This document shows positions 20,218-33,230 of a stretch of 64,000 bases of DNA, piece by piece. The notes below the pieces were generated by a model, which worked only from the letters and a program-made list of their open reading frames with translations, was not told the origin of the DNA and made no database searches. The stretch comes from Paramisgurnus dabryanus (Eukaryota > Chordata > Actinopteri > Cypriniformes > Cobitidae), in contig NC_133347.1 of NCBI RefSeq assembly GCF_030506205.2, positions 19,637,538 to 19,701,537 on the forward strand. Reading direction: 5' to 3'. Each line of letters starts with the position of its first letter. The stretch's first letter is position 1. Position numbers and translations under genes: made by a program.

Positions 20218-20292
<75 letters not shown>

Positions 20293-20334
20293 GGATAGAT
20301 GGATAGATGGATAGATGGATAGATAGATAGATAG
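20213..20334. repeat. (GATA)n microsatellite
   Basis: About 30 tetranucleotide units with GGAT variants near the 3' end. The Ser/Ile/Tyr-rich open frame over it is an artefact. Confidence 0.96.
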
Positions 20335-20379
20335 CAGCTGGACCCAGAGGCCTGAAGCCTGCCTTATATACGTCCATAA

Positions 20380-22530
20380 TGATGATGATTAGGCTCCTCC
20401 CTAATCTACGTTTACAACAACATAAATTGAATACTTTACAAAAAAGAGACTTGCTGAATATTAAAAAGTAGCTTTTTTGTTGTTTCCATCTATATTTTTT
20501 TCTTTTATACTTGTTGGCTACACAGCAGACGAATCACCACAACCTGCCTTCTTATAGGTCCTGTACTGAGCCCTCCACAACCTCAAAAACACAGGCCCAG
20601 ACCTCAGTTAGTACAGCTGAAAAAGAGGGCAAAGGTTCAAGCTCACCCTGATTAAAGAGGCTTCTCTCTCCGTCTCACCGTTTCCACTGCTCACGCTTGC
20701 TGGAGATCGCGTGCAATTAATTATAATTAATGAAAGCTTGTTGGTCTATGAGATAGAAGAGCAGAGGAGGAGGAAAGTTCACGCTAGATGGTAGATGTCA
20801 ACCGGCTTGAACCGCAGGCTATCAAACCATTTGTTTAGACTTGGAGAGACGTCTCTCTCTCCGTCTCTCTCTGCATGATGATTACTTTTGGGACCTGTAA
20901 TGCCTGATTTCATTCAATTCCTGCTTCTTTGTTTTTTTAAATATTGTTAATTGACTTAAGAGCTTATGGTGTGCTTTGTCTTCATTAGGTTAATGAAAGG
21001 GCCCATGTGTTTATCTTTTTAACAGATAATCTAATAGCTTCCCGTCTCTAAAGATCATTCCGACACAAGTCGCTCACAGCAAAGCACTTTTTAATTTGAG
21101 GGGATGCGCGAAGTACGCAAAGCGCACGTATCACTTGCGTTTTTGTAGCGGCACGCGTGACTGATATCAACGGTTCCCATGTTATCTGTAAACGTGTAGG
21201 GGGTAAAAGATTAGCACGAACGCACTCACTCCAGGGCATTGGACTATGTTTTCCAAACAGGCGGTCCATAGGGCAAACTAACAGGGGTTTAATGCGAACA
21301 GTAGGGTGTTGATGGTGGGGCCAGGGATGGAGCGAGGTGAGGCTCGGAGGGGGCCGTAAACCCTAAAAGCAAGGGGGAAAGCATGGATTTGTCTGGCTGT
21401 GTTTTAAAAAAGCCACTGACTTGCACTATAAATCAGCTGTGCTTGTGAAATGTCCGTGACATTGGCCTTCACCCTTGGGCCCTATAGAAATCAGAGCAGC
21501 AGTAAAACTAAAGTACCTACACACTGTCTGCCGGACCCCCGCTGCAACACACGCACACACATATTATTTTAAGACTACACTGTACATGGACTTAACCCTT
21601 ACACACACTGTACACCGGACACTTCAAGTGGCACATACCAAATGTTTTTGAATGCTGAATGGGACAAATTAATAATATATTTGTTAAATATACAGGTTAA
21701 GTTACACAACTGTACATCAAAGAAAAAGTTTTGTTAAAAATATTGTTGCAGAATTAGATAAGAATGATTCATTTTAAATCAGTTATTTTTCACTGATCCT
21801 CACGTTGCACATGACTTTTATCATCAGGGAATTCCTCAAACTATCAAAGTTTATGATTTGATCCTATTTTGTTCTCACACACTCGAACATACAGTAATAC
21901 ATACACAAGTCCAGAAACTATAACACTTATTAAGTATGCAAAAACACTTTGTATTACAATACCCACTGACTGTCCATCAACAGCCCAGATAAACACAGCC
22001 CTTGACTTGGAGAGCTCACTGTCACACATCCTCATGCATGTTGCTGTTTTGATATGTGCGTATTTCTGACGGCTTGTACCAGTGTCGTCGAGCTGTTGGA
22101 CATTTGCGACTTCAGCTTCCATTACCGACTGAATTAACACGAGAGAGACAAAGCGATCCTGACATCACAGACTTGATTAAGAAGTTGGGCAAAAATTGGC
22201 ACCTGCCTAGAACGCTATGACTCTTGTCACCCTGTTTCCGGGAATTCAGACAAGATGGGCGTCTGAAATTATGCGCTGTCCGCTAGAAATACAGAGAGAC
22301 GATCATTTAATTGTCAAACATTACTTAAGTCATAATTTCCGTTGATTAAGTTATATTTAAACCAACACTGTAATGACAAAAGTGCTGTAATTACTCATTT
22401 GTGATGTCTTTGTGTGCTGTTTAAATTGTTAAATAGTTTTACTCTTTACAACGTTAGGGAATTTATTGTGGTCTAAACTGTGCATTTTTTTAAAATTGTT
22501 ATACCGTATGTGTGCATATTAATACCTTAA
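20380..22530. other. Unannotated stretch
   Basis: No gene or clear repeat. A homeodomain-like AATTAATTATAATTAATG cluster lies at about 20713. Confidence 0.4.
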
Positions 22531-22539
22531 ATGAACATA

Positions 22540-22645
22540 CTGGTACCAAATGGATACACATCTGTACTTAAATAGTACATATTAGGGTCTTTTAAAAGGT
22601 ACTGCCCTATTGACAGCTAGTTTTTTAAGTGTACAGTACTGTATT
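22540..22645. repeat. GGTACC-motif interspersed repeat fragment
   Basis: CATACTGGTACCAAATGG, then CTTTTAAAAGGTACTGCCC and GTGTACAGTA are typical of a common teleost MITE. A related one lies around 36430-36600. Confidence 0.45.
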
Positions 22646-22664
22646 ACCTGTACTGTTCACACTG

Positions 22665-23068
22665 CACTGCAAAAAATGACTTTCTTACTTAGTATTTTTG
22701 TCTTGTTTTCAGTAGAAATATATTCCAATTCTTAAATTAAAATGATTTTTCTTGATAAGCAAAATGACCTAAGAAAAAAGTCTAGTTTTAAGACAAAAAA
22801 ATATCAAATGTAAGTGAATTTTTGCTTAAACAAGCACAATTATCTGCCAATGGGATGAGAAAAATAATCTAAAAAATAAGATTTCTTTTTTCTTAAACAC
22901 TTTATTTAAGCCAAATTTTCTCACCCCATTGGCAGATAATTTTACTTGTTTTAAGCACAAATACACTAAAATTGTATAGTTTTTATCTACAAACTAGACT
23001 TATTTTCTTAATTTAAGAATTTTTAGATATTTACACCGAATCTAGACAAAAATACTAAGTAAGAAAGT
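22665..23068. mobile_element. MITE with CACTGCAAAAAATGAC end (404 bp)
   Basis: It starts with CACTGCAAAAAATGAC then TTTCTTACTTAGTATTTTTG, mirrored by CAAAAATACTAAGTAAGAAA before 23068. The last ~15 bases of the right end are missing. The interior is an inverted repeat around ATCTGCCAATGGG and its complement. Part of a second copy lies at 59470-59728. Confidence 0.78.
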
Positions 23069-23079
23069 ATGTATACCTA

Positions 23080-24240
23080 TATGTTTATAACCATTTCATC
23101 AGAGATCTGCGTCAAATAAAAAATAATATTTTTTTTGTCCTAACAAATGTTGGCTTCAGCAGTGAGTTTTTACTATATTATGTATTAATTTCACTAATTG
23201 TATTAATAAATGTTTCACTATATTTTTATCATATTAAATAAACATCATATCAAATATACAGACCTTTGTACATTAAGAAATTAAATAGCAGAATGCTGAT
23301 ATTATTCATTATTTCAAACGATTTAATTCAGTACAAAGTAGAGAGCTGAGGAATGTAATCTGTGCTCGCCTGACCGCCACAACATTTGGCAGAGAGCCGC
23401 GCACTTTTAGATGATGTCCCTCTGGAGGCCTGTAACATGCGAGGTTTTACGGGGTAGTCTGTAAAGTATGACGTGCCTCTTAAAGTAAATCAACTCCCAC
23501 TTCTACTCCTCTCTCTCCCGGACACACTGCCAGTCGGGCCCTTCGGTCCAACTCTTTCCTCATAGGAGCACTTCTCAGGTCGGTTAAGCTTGGCCACAGC
23601 GCCATTCCATATCCATGTTGCATGAACCGCTCACTTCTTCTGTACGTCCTTCCTCAGACGCTGTCCGTCCGCCCCGCATCTGCTCTCCGAGCAGCCCCAG
23701 ACAAGCAGACACATCCAATAAATCAGCTGACCGAAACTTCGTCCGGATCTCACCTCCGACATCCTTCTTCCCAAACACACAACCCTCAACGCACACACTC
23801 CTCTTACCCCATGCTTCTTTTCCTGCTGAAGTCACTTAAATAGAAGGATCGCGGTGGGAGACATAATGTGCAGGAGTAATAAGGTGATCCCGTCGGGGTC
23901 ACGGCTCTAATGCTCTCCGTGCTCGGCTGCTCGGGCCCTGGGCTCTCTCTGTAAGTTAATGGCCTGTGGTCAGTGAGCCAGAGGGCCCATAAAGACCCCT
24001 GCACTCCGGTCTCTTAACCCTCCACTACCGTAGACACCGCTTTTAGATAACAACACAAACCGCACACAATCTCCGCTGTGGATTTCTTGGAGTGCACGTC
24101 AGTAAATCAAACAGCATTTATCAGCTCATTTCACGTGCCCTTCAGGTTTGATCATGATCTGCACACCTGTGCTGCAAAAGGCACATATGCACATTACCAT
24201 GCCATGACAAATAATGTAGTACTATGTACAGATCATTTAA
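23080..24240. other. Unannotated stretch
   Basis: No gene or repeat recognised. The part at 23340-24060 is GC-richer than its surroundings; open frames there are short and do not resemble known proteins. Confidence 0.4.
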
Positions 24241-24247
24241 TGCTTAA

Positions 24248-25118
24248 AGGAATAGTCAATTTTCTTAAAAGAATAATCCAGATAATTTACTCACCACCAT
24301 GTCATCCAAAACGTTGATGTCTTTCTTTGTTCAGTTGAGAAGAAATTATGTTTTTTGAGGAAAACATTGCAGGATTTTTCTAATTTTAATGGACTTTAAT
24401 AGAGCCCAACATTTAATACTTAACTCAACACTTAACAGTTTTTATCAACAGAGTTTCAAAGGACTATAAACGATCCGAAACGAGGCAGGGTCTTATCTAG
24501 CAAAACAATTGTCATTTTTGTCAAGACAAATAAAAAATATGCACTTTTAAACCACAACTTCTCGTCTAGGTCCAGTCCTGTGCTACGCCAGCGTGACCTA
24601 ACGTAAATGCGTAGTGACGTAGGGAGGTCACGTGTTACATATATCTAACGCACATTTGCGGACCATTGTAAACAATAAACTGACACAAAGACATTAATTA
24701 GTATCATTCCACACAACAACGTCTGAACGGTCCTCTTTCAACACACTTGTAAACACTGGGGCGTAGTTTCGCGTTCGTCCTCTGTGACGTCATGACGTAT
24801 TGTGTGGGGTCACGCTGGCGCATCATGACCGGACATAGACGAGAAGTCAAAAATGACAATCGTAGATAAGATAAGACCCTTATGCCTCGTTTGGGATCGT
24901 TTATAGTCCTTTGAAACTCCGTAGAAAAAAACTGTTAAGTGTTGAGTTAAGTATTAAGTGTTGGGCTCTATAAAAGTCAATTAAAATGAGAAAAATCCTG
25001 CAATGTTTTAAAAAAAAACATAATTTCTTCTCGACTGAACAAAGAAAGACATCAACATTTTGGATGACATGGTGGTGAGTAAATTATCTGTTTTTTTTTA
25101 AGAAAATGGACTAATCCT
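24248..25118. mobile_element. TTAA-flanked long-inverted-repeat element (871 bp)
   Basis: AGGAATAGTCAATTTTCTT at 24248 is mirrored by the complement ending GACTAATCCT at 25118, with TTAA directly outside at 24244-24247 and 25119-25122. Arms of about 350 bp match throughout (for example TTTACTCACCACCATG, AGTTTCAAAGGACTATAAAC). piggyBac-type target, no transposase. Confidence 0.85.
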
Positions 25119-25151
25119 TTAAAACTAACAGATAAGAAAACAAGCAATTAA

Positions 25152-25542
25152 AGGGCACATTGCATAATGTCAAATAAATCCAGTGCCCCCAGAGAAGTTT
25201 TAGCTCAAAATACAAAATAGATAATTTATTATAACATGCTAAATTTGCCATTATTTGGTGTGAGTGTGCCATTTTGGGTGTGTCCTTTTAAATGCAAATA
25301 AGCTGATCTTTGCACTAAATGGCAGTGCCGTGTTTGGATAGTGCAGATTAAGGGGCGGTATTATCCCCTTCTGACATCACAAGGGGAGCCAAATTTTAAT
25401 GACCTATTTTTTCACATGCTTGCAGAGAATGGTTTACCAAAACTAAGTTGAACTTTTTTTACATTTTCAGGTTGATAGAAGCACTGGGGACCCAATTATA
25501 GCACTTAAACATAAAAAAACTGATTTTCATGATATGTCCCCT
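25152..25542. mobile_element. TTAA-flanked MITE (391 bp)
   Basis: The ends are AGGGCACAT and ATGTCCCCT (one mismatch), with TTAA at 25148-25151 and 25543-25546. A second, right-truncated copy lies at about 53468-53880, sharing for example GGCGGTATTATCCCCTTCTG. Confidence 0.85.
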
Positions 25543-26145
25543 TTAACAAAAGGAATATTATTTTACAGATGTAAGAAATCTAACATCCACCTCGTTTAAA
25601 AAAGAAAGGGCATGCACGGGGGTCAAAAATCATAGACAAACTAAAACTAAAGATAGTTTAAACTAATATAAAAGTGTGTATAGAAAACGAAAATCTTGTG
25701 TTTTGGTAGAAGACGTCCAACCTGCATGCGCATGGCATACAGTACAGAACATTGCTGATTTTGAAGTTTAGCTTTGCAATCTCGAGGCATCTTTACACGG
25801 CAGAGTTGAAGTTGCTTTGACGTTTTGAGATTGCAATGCAGAATAAAACCGTACTAAAACATGCTTGTCTCACCCCGTGAGCTATGACAGCTTTGGATCT
25901 GTGTTGTTGTCATGACAGTCAGCGAGCATCTTGTTTTCCATCAGTTTAAGAATCAACAAGCAGCAGATGCTTTCAGTTTATAAAATTGTAAACACACCTT
26001 TTCATAGTACATGCCAGATGTGGCTGTTGTACCTCTGTTGCAGTTAAATTCAATAAGTTATGTTTATTTTAGATATAAATAACTTGCGTCAGTGGTGTGT
26101 TGATTAAACTGATTAACTATAAATATTAAATATTTAAACTTTAGT

Positions 26146-27063
26146 AGGGAAGCACCGAAAGGAAAATTATTGGCCGAAACTGAATAAAATTAAACATTCA
26201 GCCAAATACACATTATTTTAAAAATTCATTTTTTTTTCTACATTGCAGCGTTTAACATTATAGGGCCTTTTTACACCTGGTCACTTCTCTGATCAGATAG
26301 CTATCTGACTTGTTTAAACTGTTCTGTTTACATTCAACCACATAAATGAGTCCAATCTTCCATTCCCGCACAAAATTCACATAACTTATTACTCCGCCAT
26401 AAGAAACTGACAACAACGCTTTTACGCAGCATTGTTTGTTGAGCAGCGGACGCGTGCACGGTCAAGCACGAGCACAGGGAGAGAGGGAGATGGTGGCAAG
26501 ATTGACAGGAGAGGACAGAGAAAAAAGCTCTTAACAAAGCTGTCTAACAAAAAGTTTTGTTAATAAACGTTTTATTTCTTGTTTAATATAAGCGTGTTTC
26601 TCATTGTAGGACTTCACTGGTTCTAGGAAGTTTTTATTAGGTAATGCAGTTGGTCTTAGTAATTTCTCTTCTCATCTATGACATGAAGAGCTAAAGTCTC
26701 TCGTTCTCCATGCTTGTGCATTCAGCAGACAAATACCTAGGATCGCCGCCGCCGTGTCTTTCTCATACGCTGCATGGTGTTCAGGATGTCTTGATTTTAA
26801 ATGATAAATGAAACTTGTAATGCTGCATGTTTCCGCGTATCAGAAACTGTATATGCTTTACTGCATTTGCACGTCTCTCATTCTGCACTGGTTGCTATTC
26901 GATCACGTCATCCAAGACCTCATTGTTCGGTAATATTTATTCCGTCTTTTCACTTGCTCGGTTAGTTTTTTGCTATTTTAAAATAAAATGTAAAAATAAA
27001 ATTAGTAAAATTAGTTTTCCTTTTGCCTTATAATTTATGTTGCCAAACAATCAGTGAATCCCT
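26146..27063. mobile_element. hAT-like element remnant
   Basis: It starts AGGGAAGCACCGAAAGG, with ATTGGCCGAAACTGAA inside, typical of hAT-like elements of fish. It ends near CAGTGAATCCCT. The segment 26823-27000 is an inverted, diverged copy of 28300-28480. No transposase ORF is visible; the right boundary is tentative. Confidence 0.5.
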
Positions 27064-27092
27064 AAACTTAAGCGTATTCTAGTGATGCACAG

Positions 27093-27565
27093 ATTCCGTG
27101 GGATAGTCACGGAATTTTTTGCTAATTTTTTCCATGGCATTCTCACGGATCTCCGCATTTTTCCGTGGCCCTGCTACGGACTGTTTTTTTCCGTGGCATT
27201 CTCACGGATTGGTTACTCAACTGCTTTTTCCTATTTTTAAACCATTTTTGCTTCGGTTTGGGGTTAGATTTGGTGTTTGCGTTAGTATGTCACTCTAACA
27301 ACTGGTTTATACTGTTTTTTCTGCTTTATTCTTTTATATTTTCTAATTGGGGTTAGAGTTGGGTTTGGGTAAGGATATTATTTCATGTAAATCTAACCCT
27401 AAACCGAAGCGAAAATGGTAAGAAAATAAAACAAAACAGTTGAGTAACCAATCCGTAAGAATGCCACGGAAAAAGACAGTCTATAGCAGGGCCACGGAAA
27501 AATGTGGAGATCCGTGTGAATGCCACGGAAAAATTAGCAAAAAATTCCGTGACTATGCCACGGAA
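27093..27565. mobile_element. Foldback element with CCGTGG/CCACGG repeats
   Basis: TTCCGTGGGATAGTCACGG at 27093 is mirrored by CCGTGACTATGCCACGGAA ending 27565. Arms of about 190 bp match throughout, and each contains several GTGGCATTCTCACGG-type units. It appears inserted in a hAT-like sequence (GTGATGCAC...). Confidence 0.78.
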
Positions 27566-28285
27566 ATTCATGAGATCATGTTGGGTTTTTCATAGCCGAT
27601 TCCGTTTTTTTTTTTTTTTTTTTTACAAACAACTGGGCCAATTTGGATACTGATTTTCTTTTTTTAAGCAACAGGCAAGAAAGACTGAAAAAGTACAGAA
27701 ACTATATGTTTATTTATTTGTTAACAGGCTTAAATGGCCTTGTATCTATTTGAAATTTAGAATCAATTACTGCATATTAAGCACAATAATCAAAGATGCA
27801 ATATATTTGTGAGATCAGAATTTTTTTAATTAGTTTTAAACAGAAATGTATTTGGTCTATATAAATCATAATTATAATTTTTCACATTTTACAATTTCAG
27901 GATAAAAAAATGCAAGTAAAAAAGAGTGGTTTGACTTCAGATTTGTGGAAATAGGTAAAAAAACACCTGCACAAAACAAAAAAATAAAACAATGAGTAAA
28001 AGGATAGATTCAATCTCTGACAGTAGATGATGCTCATACAGCAGTTACCAGGGTTACCCTATAAACAGCCGTGTGTGCTTATAAACAACGCTTTATCAGT
28101 CATTATACTAAGATTTGTGAGACTTGTGGCAGTTCCCTTCGGAGACACATTCATTTTACAGCTTTGTGTCCATAATACAGATTGGTCGTAATTAAACTTA
28201 AACCAGAGGGTTGTTGATTGCATGTTAGGGAGCATAAACTGTCCGGTTCCGATATATTGCTGGTCAATCTGTAAATCTGTACACT

Positions 28286-28538
28286 AGGGTTGCACCGAAA
28301 GTTCAGCAAGCGAAGCTATTTTGCAGAAAAAAGCAGACAAGGGATATTTGGCGTTCAGTCGAATAAGTAAAAACACAGTATAAATTTTACAGAACAATAA
28401 TGTTTTTGGTTATGCAGTCAAGTAGCAACCAGTGTAGAGTGAGAGGTGTGCATGTTTTGTAAATGCAGCAAACATTTTGGCAGTGGGGAAACACTTTTGC
28501 CTGAATAGTTTTAGATGCCGAACATTTGATGCATCCCT
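28286..28538. mobile_element. hAT-like non-autonomous element (253 bp)
   Basis: The ends are AGGGTTGCACCGAAAG and its imperfect complement ending TTTGATGCATCCCT. The interior is an inverted copy of part of 26823-27000. No clear 8-bp target duplication. Confidence 0.55.
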
Positions 28539-28549
28539 GCTTACACTAA

Positions 28550-30565
28550 AAATGTTCATGAAAAGGGTTAATGTTAAAAAAGCCCAAACTAGCCAAAAAT
28601 AATAAAAATCGTATTTTTCAGAAATCAGTGTGGCACATTTGAACAGAGAAACAGAAAGAAACAGAAGCCGAGGGAGGATGGCTGGTAATGGTTGTATGTT
28701 GGGGGGTAATGAGGCCATGTAGGGGAGGTGTGAGAGGGGCATGAGGCGGAACAGTGGGGTGTAGCTAACACTTCAGCATTTACAGTGATTACATGTGAAC
28801 CCCTGTCACACAACATGAGCGCCCTCAGGGTACCGAATTAAACTCCAGTGTTTATGCTTCACATTTGTTCGCCATTTCCTAGCCTGCTTCTTTCTTTAAA
28901 TTGCATCTTTTCTTAGTTTCTTCTTTTTTTTGTTGATGCTGACGTGCTTACTTTGCTTCATTTGGTTTTCCTGTCAGCCGTCATCAGCAGTGCATTAACA
29001 ACTTAACGCAAATTAGCACGCTTTTGCTCACAAACGTGCCGGGGAGTCCACGGTTTATGCACGCTACTACTTTTCTTAAAGACACAGTTACTCAAAATTA
29101 GAAAATATACAAGTGGCACCTTTCAGAGGGATCACACGTGGCTCAAGATCTTACAAGTGCAAGATTCGAGGAACAAGAATCGATTTTTCTGCATATATGG
29201 GAACGCTTTATTTAAGGTTCAATAACGTAATTACTCATTCGTTAATGCAGTTAACATTTTTGTTTAAATATAATTACTACAATTGAATCTAAGTTATAAT
29301 ACATTATAAACAACAAATAAGTAAGAATAACATTATATTTAGTTAGCATTAACAAATAATTTAGCATTTTTATTGTAAATTCCCAAAACCTAAAGCATAA
29401 CATTACTTTATTTATTTGTTTGTTTTCAACAACAAGTGAAAATCTACCTCCAACCGAACACTCTCCCTCTACACACATACACAAGCACGTAAAAACCGAG
29501 AAAAAGCAGTGCATACAACATGCAGTGCCTTGGGTATCACCAATACTACTAAAATAAACCATGGCAACAGTGGCTTAGAGACCAGACAGGTGAATTTAGC
29601 CCCATAAAACCTTTACTAATAGAGTTTACTCTCATTTACAGGCCCAAAACAATTCAATTGTCAGCAGGGCACGACAAGCTCCACAGTGAGAGCTGAATGA
29701 GGAGTAACATTAATGCTTCTAATGCAGACTGGTCCAGTTCACTCCCTCCTGAGGGCCACTGCTATAATAACAGCCCTGATATTGCATTCAGGCTCCGGTG
29801 ACACAAGCCATTTAGATTACTCACACAGAACTCCTCTCTGGGTCTCTGGTTTAAATGAAAGAGGATATGAAATGCAGAGTTTAGAAGCTACCGTTTGAAT
29901 GAATCTTAAGGACGCAGTCGAAACAAGTGACGACGAGGGCTGAGGAAAGCACATACCGTGCGTGGTTTAATTTCAAGGATTTGGGCTCCTGGGACTAAAT
30001 TTTCTGCGAAAAGAGTCATAAACTGAGCTGGGTTTGCTGGTTATTCTATTATTGCTATTGTATCAGTACAAGCAAACTGGATTACTGAGGTATCTAAATT
30101 TGAAAAGGCAGAATGCTCTCGCTGAGATGCCTGAATGAATATATCTTTGACTATATACCGTAAACCTAGATTTATTGCTGACTTTCAAATATTGAGTTTC
30201 CCTCCACACCAGCCATCACGTTTTAACACGTTCAATTTAGAAATTAAAAATAAACCTAAAATAAACCATTAAAACGTGCCAGTTTCTTCATTATTTTAAA
30301 CTTTTTTTGTCACGTCAGTTCATAGCAGAATACGTTTTGCATGCTTTTATAGGCTTAGTCATATTATTCTTATTAATTTTTTTGATCACCAGCAAACTAT
30401 CACTTTGATTGATCTTGCCTTTCATCACAGGGGCCTTAATTGTTGATCTTCATTGAACATGATCAGTGTGCATCGACATATCATCCAAGGATTAAGTGAT
30501 GCTGTCAGCTTGTGGCAAAAAGAAAACAATGCATCCATGCAGACATGGCTCCATCGACCTGTCCC
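28550..30565. other. Unannotated stretch
   Basis: No gene or clear repeat. Short open frames lack any recognisable domain. Confidence 0.4.
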
Positions 30566-30566
30566 T

Positions 30567-30567
<1 letters not shown>

Positions 30568-30614
<47 letters not shown>
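30568..30614. repeat. (CT)n microsatellite
   Basis: About 23 CT units. Confidence 0.95.
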
Positions 30615-30617
<3 letters not shown>

Positions 30618-30887
30618 CCGCACTAGCTGTCTCTTGCGCCTTATATATGCGGCCAGTACACTTCATCACTGTAAATCTTAAATTGATCCGAACCAAATCG
30701 TGAGCTGTGCGATTTTAAATGATTCACTTTTGAATACATTAGTTTTCAATTCAGCCTCACTGTAAATTAACCCTTAGGGGTCTAAGGGGTTTTTGTTGGC
30801 CAAAAAAGTTTTTAGGATGCTTTTCTTTTGCTTTAATGACAGCATGCAGTCAAGTTGAGAAGAATGGCACAAGTGCTGAAAAATTCA

Positions 30888-31015
30888 TTGCATTGCATTT
30901 ACATTTATGCCTTTGGCAGATGCTTTCAAGCAACTTACAGTGCATTTAAGTTATACATTTTATCAGTACATGTGTTTCCTAGGAATCAAACCCACAACCT
31001 GTTGATAACAGAGTA
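30888..31015 (-). mobile_element. tRNA-derived SINE remnant
   Basis: TTTGGCAGATGCTTTCAAGC...AACTTACAGTGCATT, then GGAATCAAACCCACAACCT, matches the common fish SINE layout. The last block is the complement of a tRNA B box (GGTTTGATTCC). The A-box end is lost after about 31010. Confidence 0.65.
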
Positions 31016-31029
31016 ATCATATTTATAGG

Positions 31030-32995
31030 CATCATGTTTGGTTCCATAAGCATCTTGTTTGAGTGCCCAATGTCACAAATTAGCTCATCTGAATATTTTT
31101 GTACATATTTTAGATTCTGCATTTTACAAAATTTCTTTGCATTGCATTTCCAGGTTTAAAACGAATTTTAAATCACACATTTTAAATTAGACTCATCAGT
31201 ATTATCTAAACTTTTAACCGTTTCAAAATATGAGCACGTTGCTTCCATTTTCTTTATCTGTTTCAGCCACATCCTGCACTCCACACAAAAACACCTCCAT
31301 CTTCAAGAGAAAGGCTATAATCACTTTCTTAACACCCCCGCCCCTTCACTGTGAGATATCCTTGAGCCTCACCTCCATCTCTTTGCTAGGTCAGGCAGTG
31401 ATAGTACTGATAGTGAGCTATAGTTTAGGTCCAGATCTGCTATCTTGGCCTTGAATGATAGAGCAGAGGGAACGGGGAGGTGTTTATTGTCACCCAGACG
31501 GTCCACAATGCGGCCGGTTTGCGCAAGACCCCTCCACACCTGCCCCCACCCCTCCACCACCACCAGCAATATAATTCATGGGGTGGCACCATTGTGTGGG
31601 TGACTGATAAGGCCTTCACTTTGGACCGCTCTGGTCACTTGTCTCAAGGAGACTCCAAAGAAACTTCACTCAGTACAAATGGTGGTAGAAAAGTGCTTTG
31701 CTCTCTATCTTTTTCAAAGGAACAGAATGCTTTTAAACTACTAAAAGCATTGTGGAGAAGACAGCAATATGATGTCTATTAGAAAATATACTCAATGAAT
31801 ACTTGAAGTTTGGGTGCTATCCTTTTGGTCCATAATCAGCCTACTTATTTTGGCAAATTTTCCCTATAGATATTAATGTAAAAAATACGTGGCTTATCAA
31901 AAAGAGGTGAGATATTGCTTTTTAAACACTTTTTGCAATCACATTTAACTTTTTGAAGAAAATGTGAGCTATGCTCAGCCATTCTGAGGTATGAAGTGAA
32001 GAAACGGACGTACGCTGTCTAGTTATGAAGTCTATACTACAAGTATTTATGAAACAATTTGACGTCTGAGCAATCACGTTGCCAATGATCATAGATCCTT
32101 CTATGAATCCGCACGAACGGACACATTTATGGCTCTTTATTACGGTCACAGTCATATGCAGAACAGTAAACAAATAAATCCTAAAAGTTGCTTTTGTCCA
32201 TTTCTGCTCTTAATGTGAAGTTGTTGTAGTCTGCTTTGATTTCCATGTCTGCTCGCACCATCGATCCACCCCTGACAAATTTTGATTCAATGCTCATAAT
32301 TTTCCATCTAAGTAAATGTCCAACAAAACGCTTGACGAATGGACTCACTAGTTTATTGAGTAAATAATGAAAAGATCATTTGGTAGACTGGATGTCGCAA
32401 GCCGAACCGGTCAATAGGGAACCACGGAATGAGGTACGTAGTTCTGAAAGCCGTCAGGAATGGTTTTCCTTATCACTTTCACTTTCAAATAGCATTTCAT
32501 CCAAGAAAGTCCATACGTGTCAGCCAATCGATGTCACGAAGCATAATCAGAATGTCAAATATCTTAAGTGCTCTGATATTTTCTGTGAAAACTTTCCTGG
32601 ATGGACCGGTACATTGATTTGAGTCACAGCGGAGTTAAGCACTCAGTCTGGCACGTTTGGAAAAAATGTCTGGGAATAGTTTTTGTAATCAAATGAGGAC
32701 TGTCATTGAAGATGAACAAATCACTGTGTGACCACTCCCCTGTGTCAGAAAGATATCGATCGGACACGTAGAAAACTGTACGACACGCTATGCGTGTGTG
32801 TTCAGGTTTCTCACATCTGTTCTTTGTCAAAGTATCCGTGTTAGGCCTCCTGGTCTCCAGAGGCTCTTTGGTTCAACATGGAAAATGCATTACTGCATTG
32901 CAAGTGGTTCAGTAACCCACTTCAGTAATTACAAGAGGTACAGGAGCTTAAAGTAAGTATCGTGACCGAAGATTTGAATTGTGGTAAAGGAAGTA
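31030..32995. other. Unannotated stretch
   Basis: No gene or recognised repeat; AT-rich with moderate-complexity blocks near 31500-31700 and 32400-32850. Confidence 0.4.
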
Positions 32996-33002
32996 GTTTT
33001 AA

Positions 33003-33230
33003 AGGAATAGTTCTTTCAAAAATGATAATTATGTTATATTTTACTTTCAAACTGGCATGCTTTATCTGTGTTTATCAATTAAAGGGGATAATGACTATGC
33101 CTGTCAATTCCCCAAATAGGACAGAACAATCCCACCATAATAGTCCATAAGACTTGCTTGCTATATTCAATAACTTGTATATTCATGTAAAGAACTGCTC
33201 ATGGCCAAAGTTGGACTTATTTTCAGCCCT
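33003..33230. repeat. Decayed TTAA-type MITE fragment
   Basis: AGGAATAGTTCTTTCAAAAA directly after TTAA (32999-33002) is the start of a common cyprinid element. The phrase TAGTCCATAAGACTTG at 33140 belongs to the same kind of repeat. The right end was not found. Confidence 0.45.

Noticed and set aside
20144..20377. Ser/Ile/Tyr-rich open frame
   Set aside because: Translation of the GATA microsatellite.
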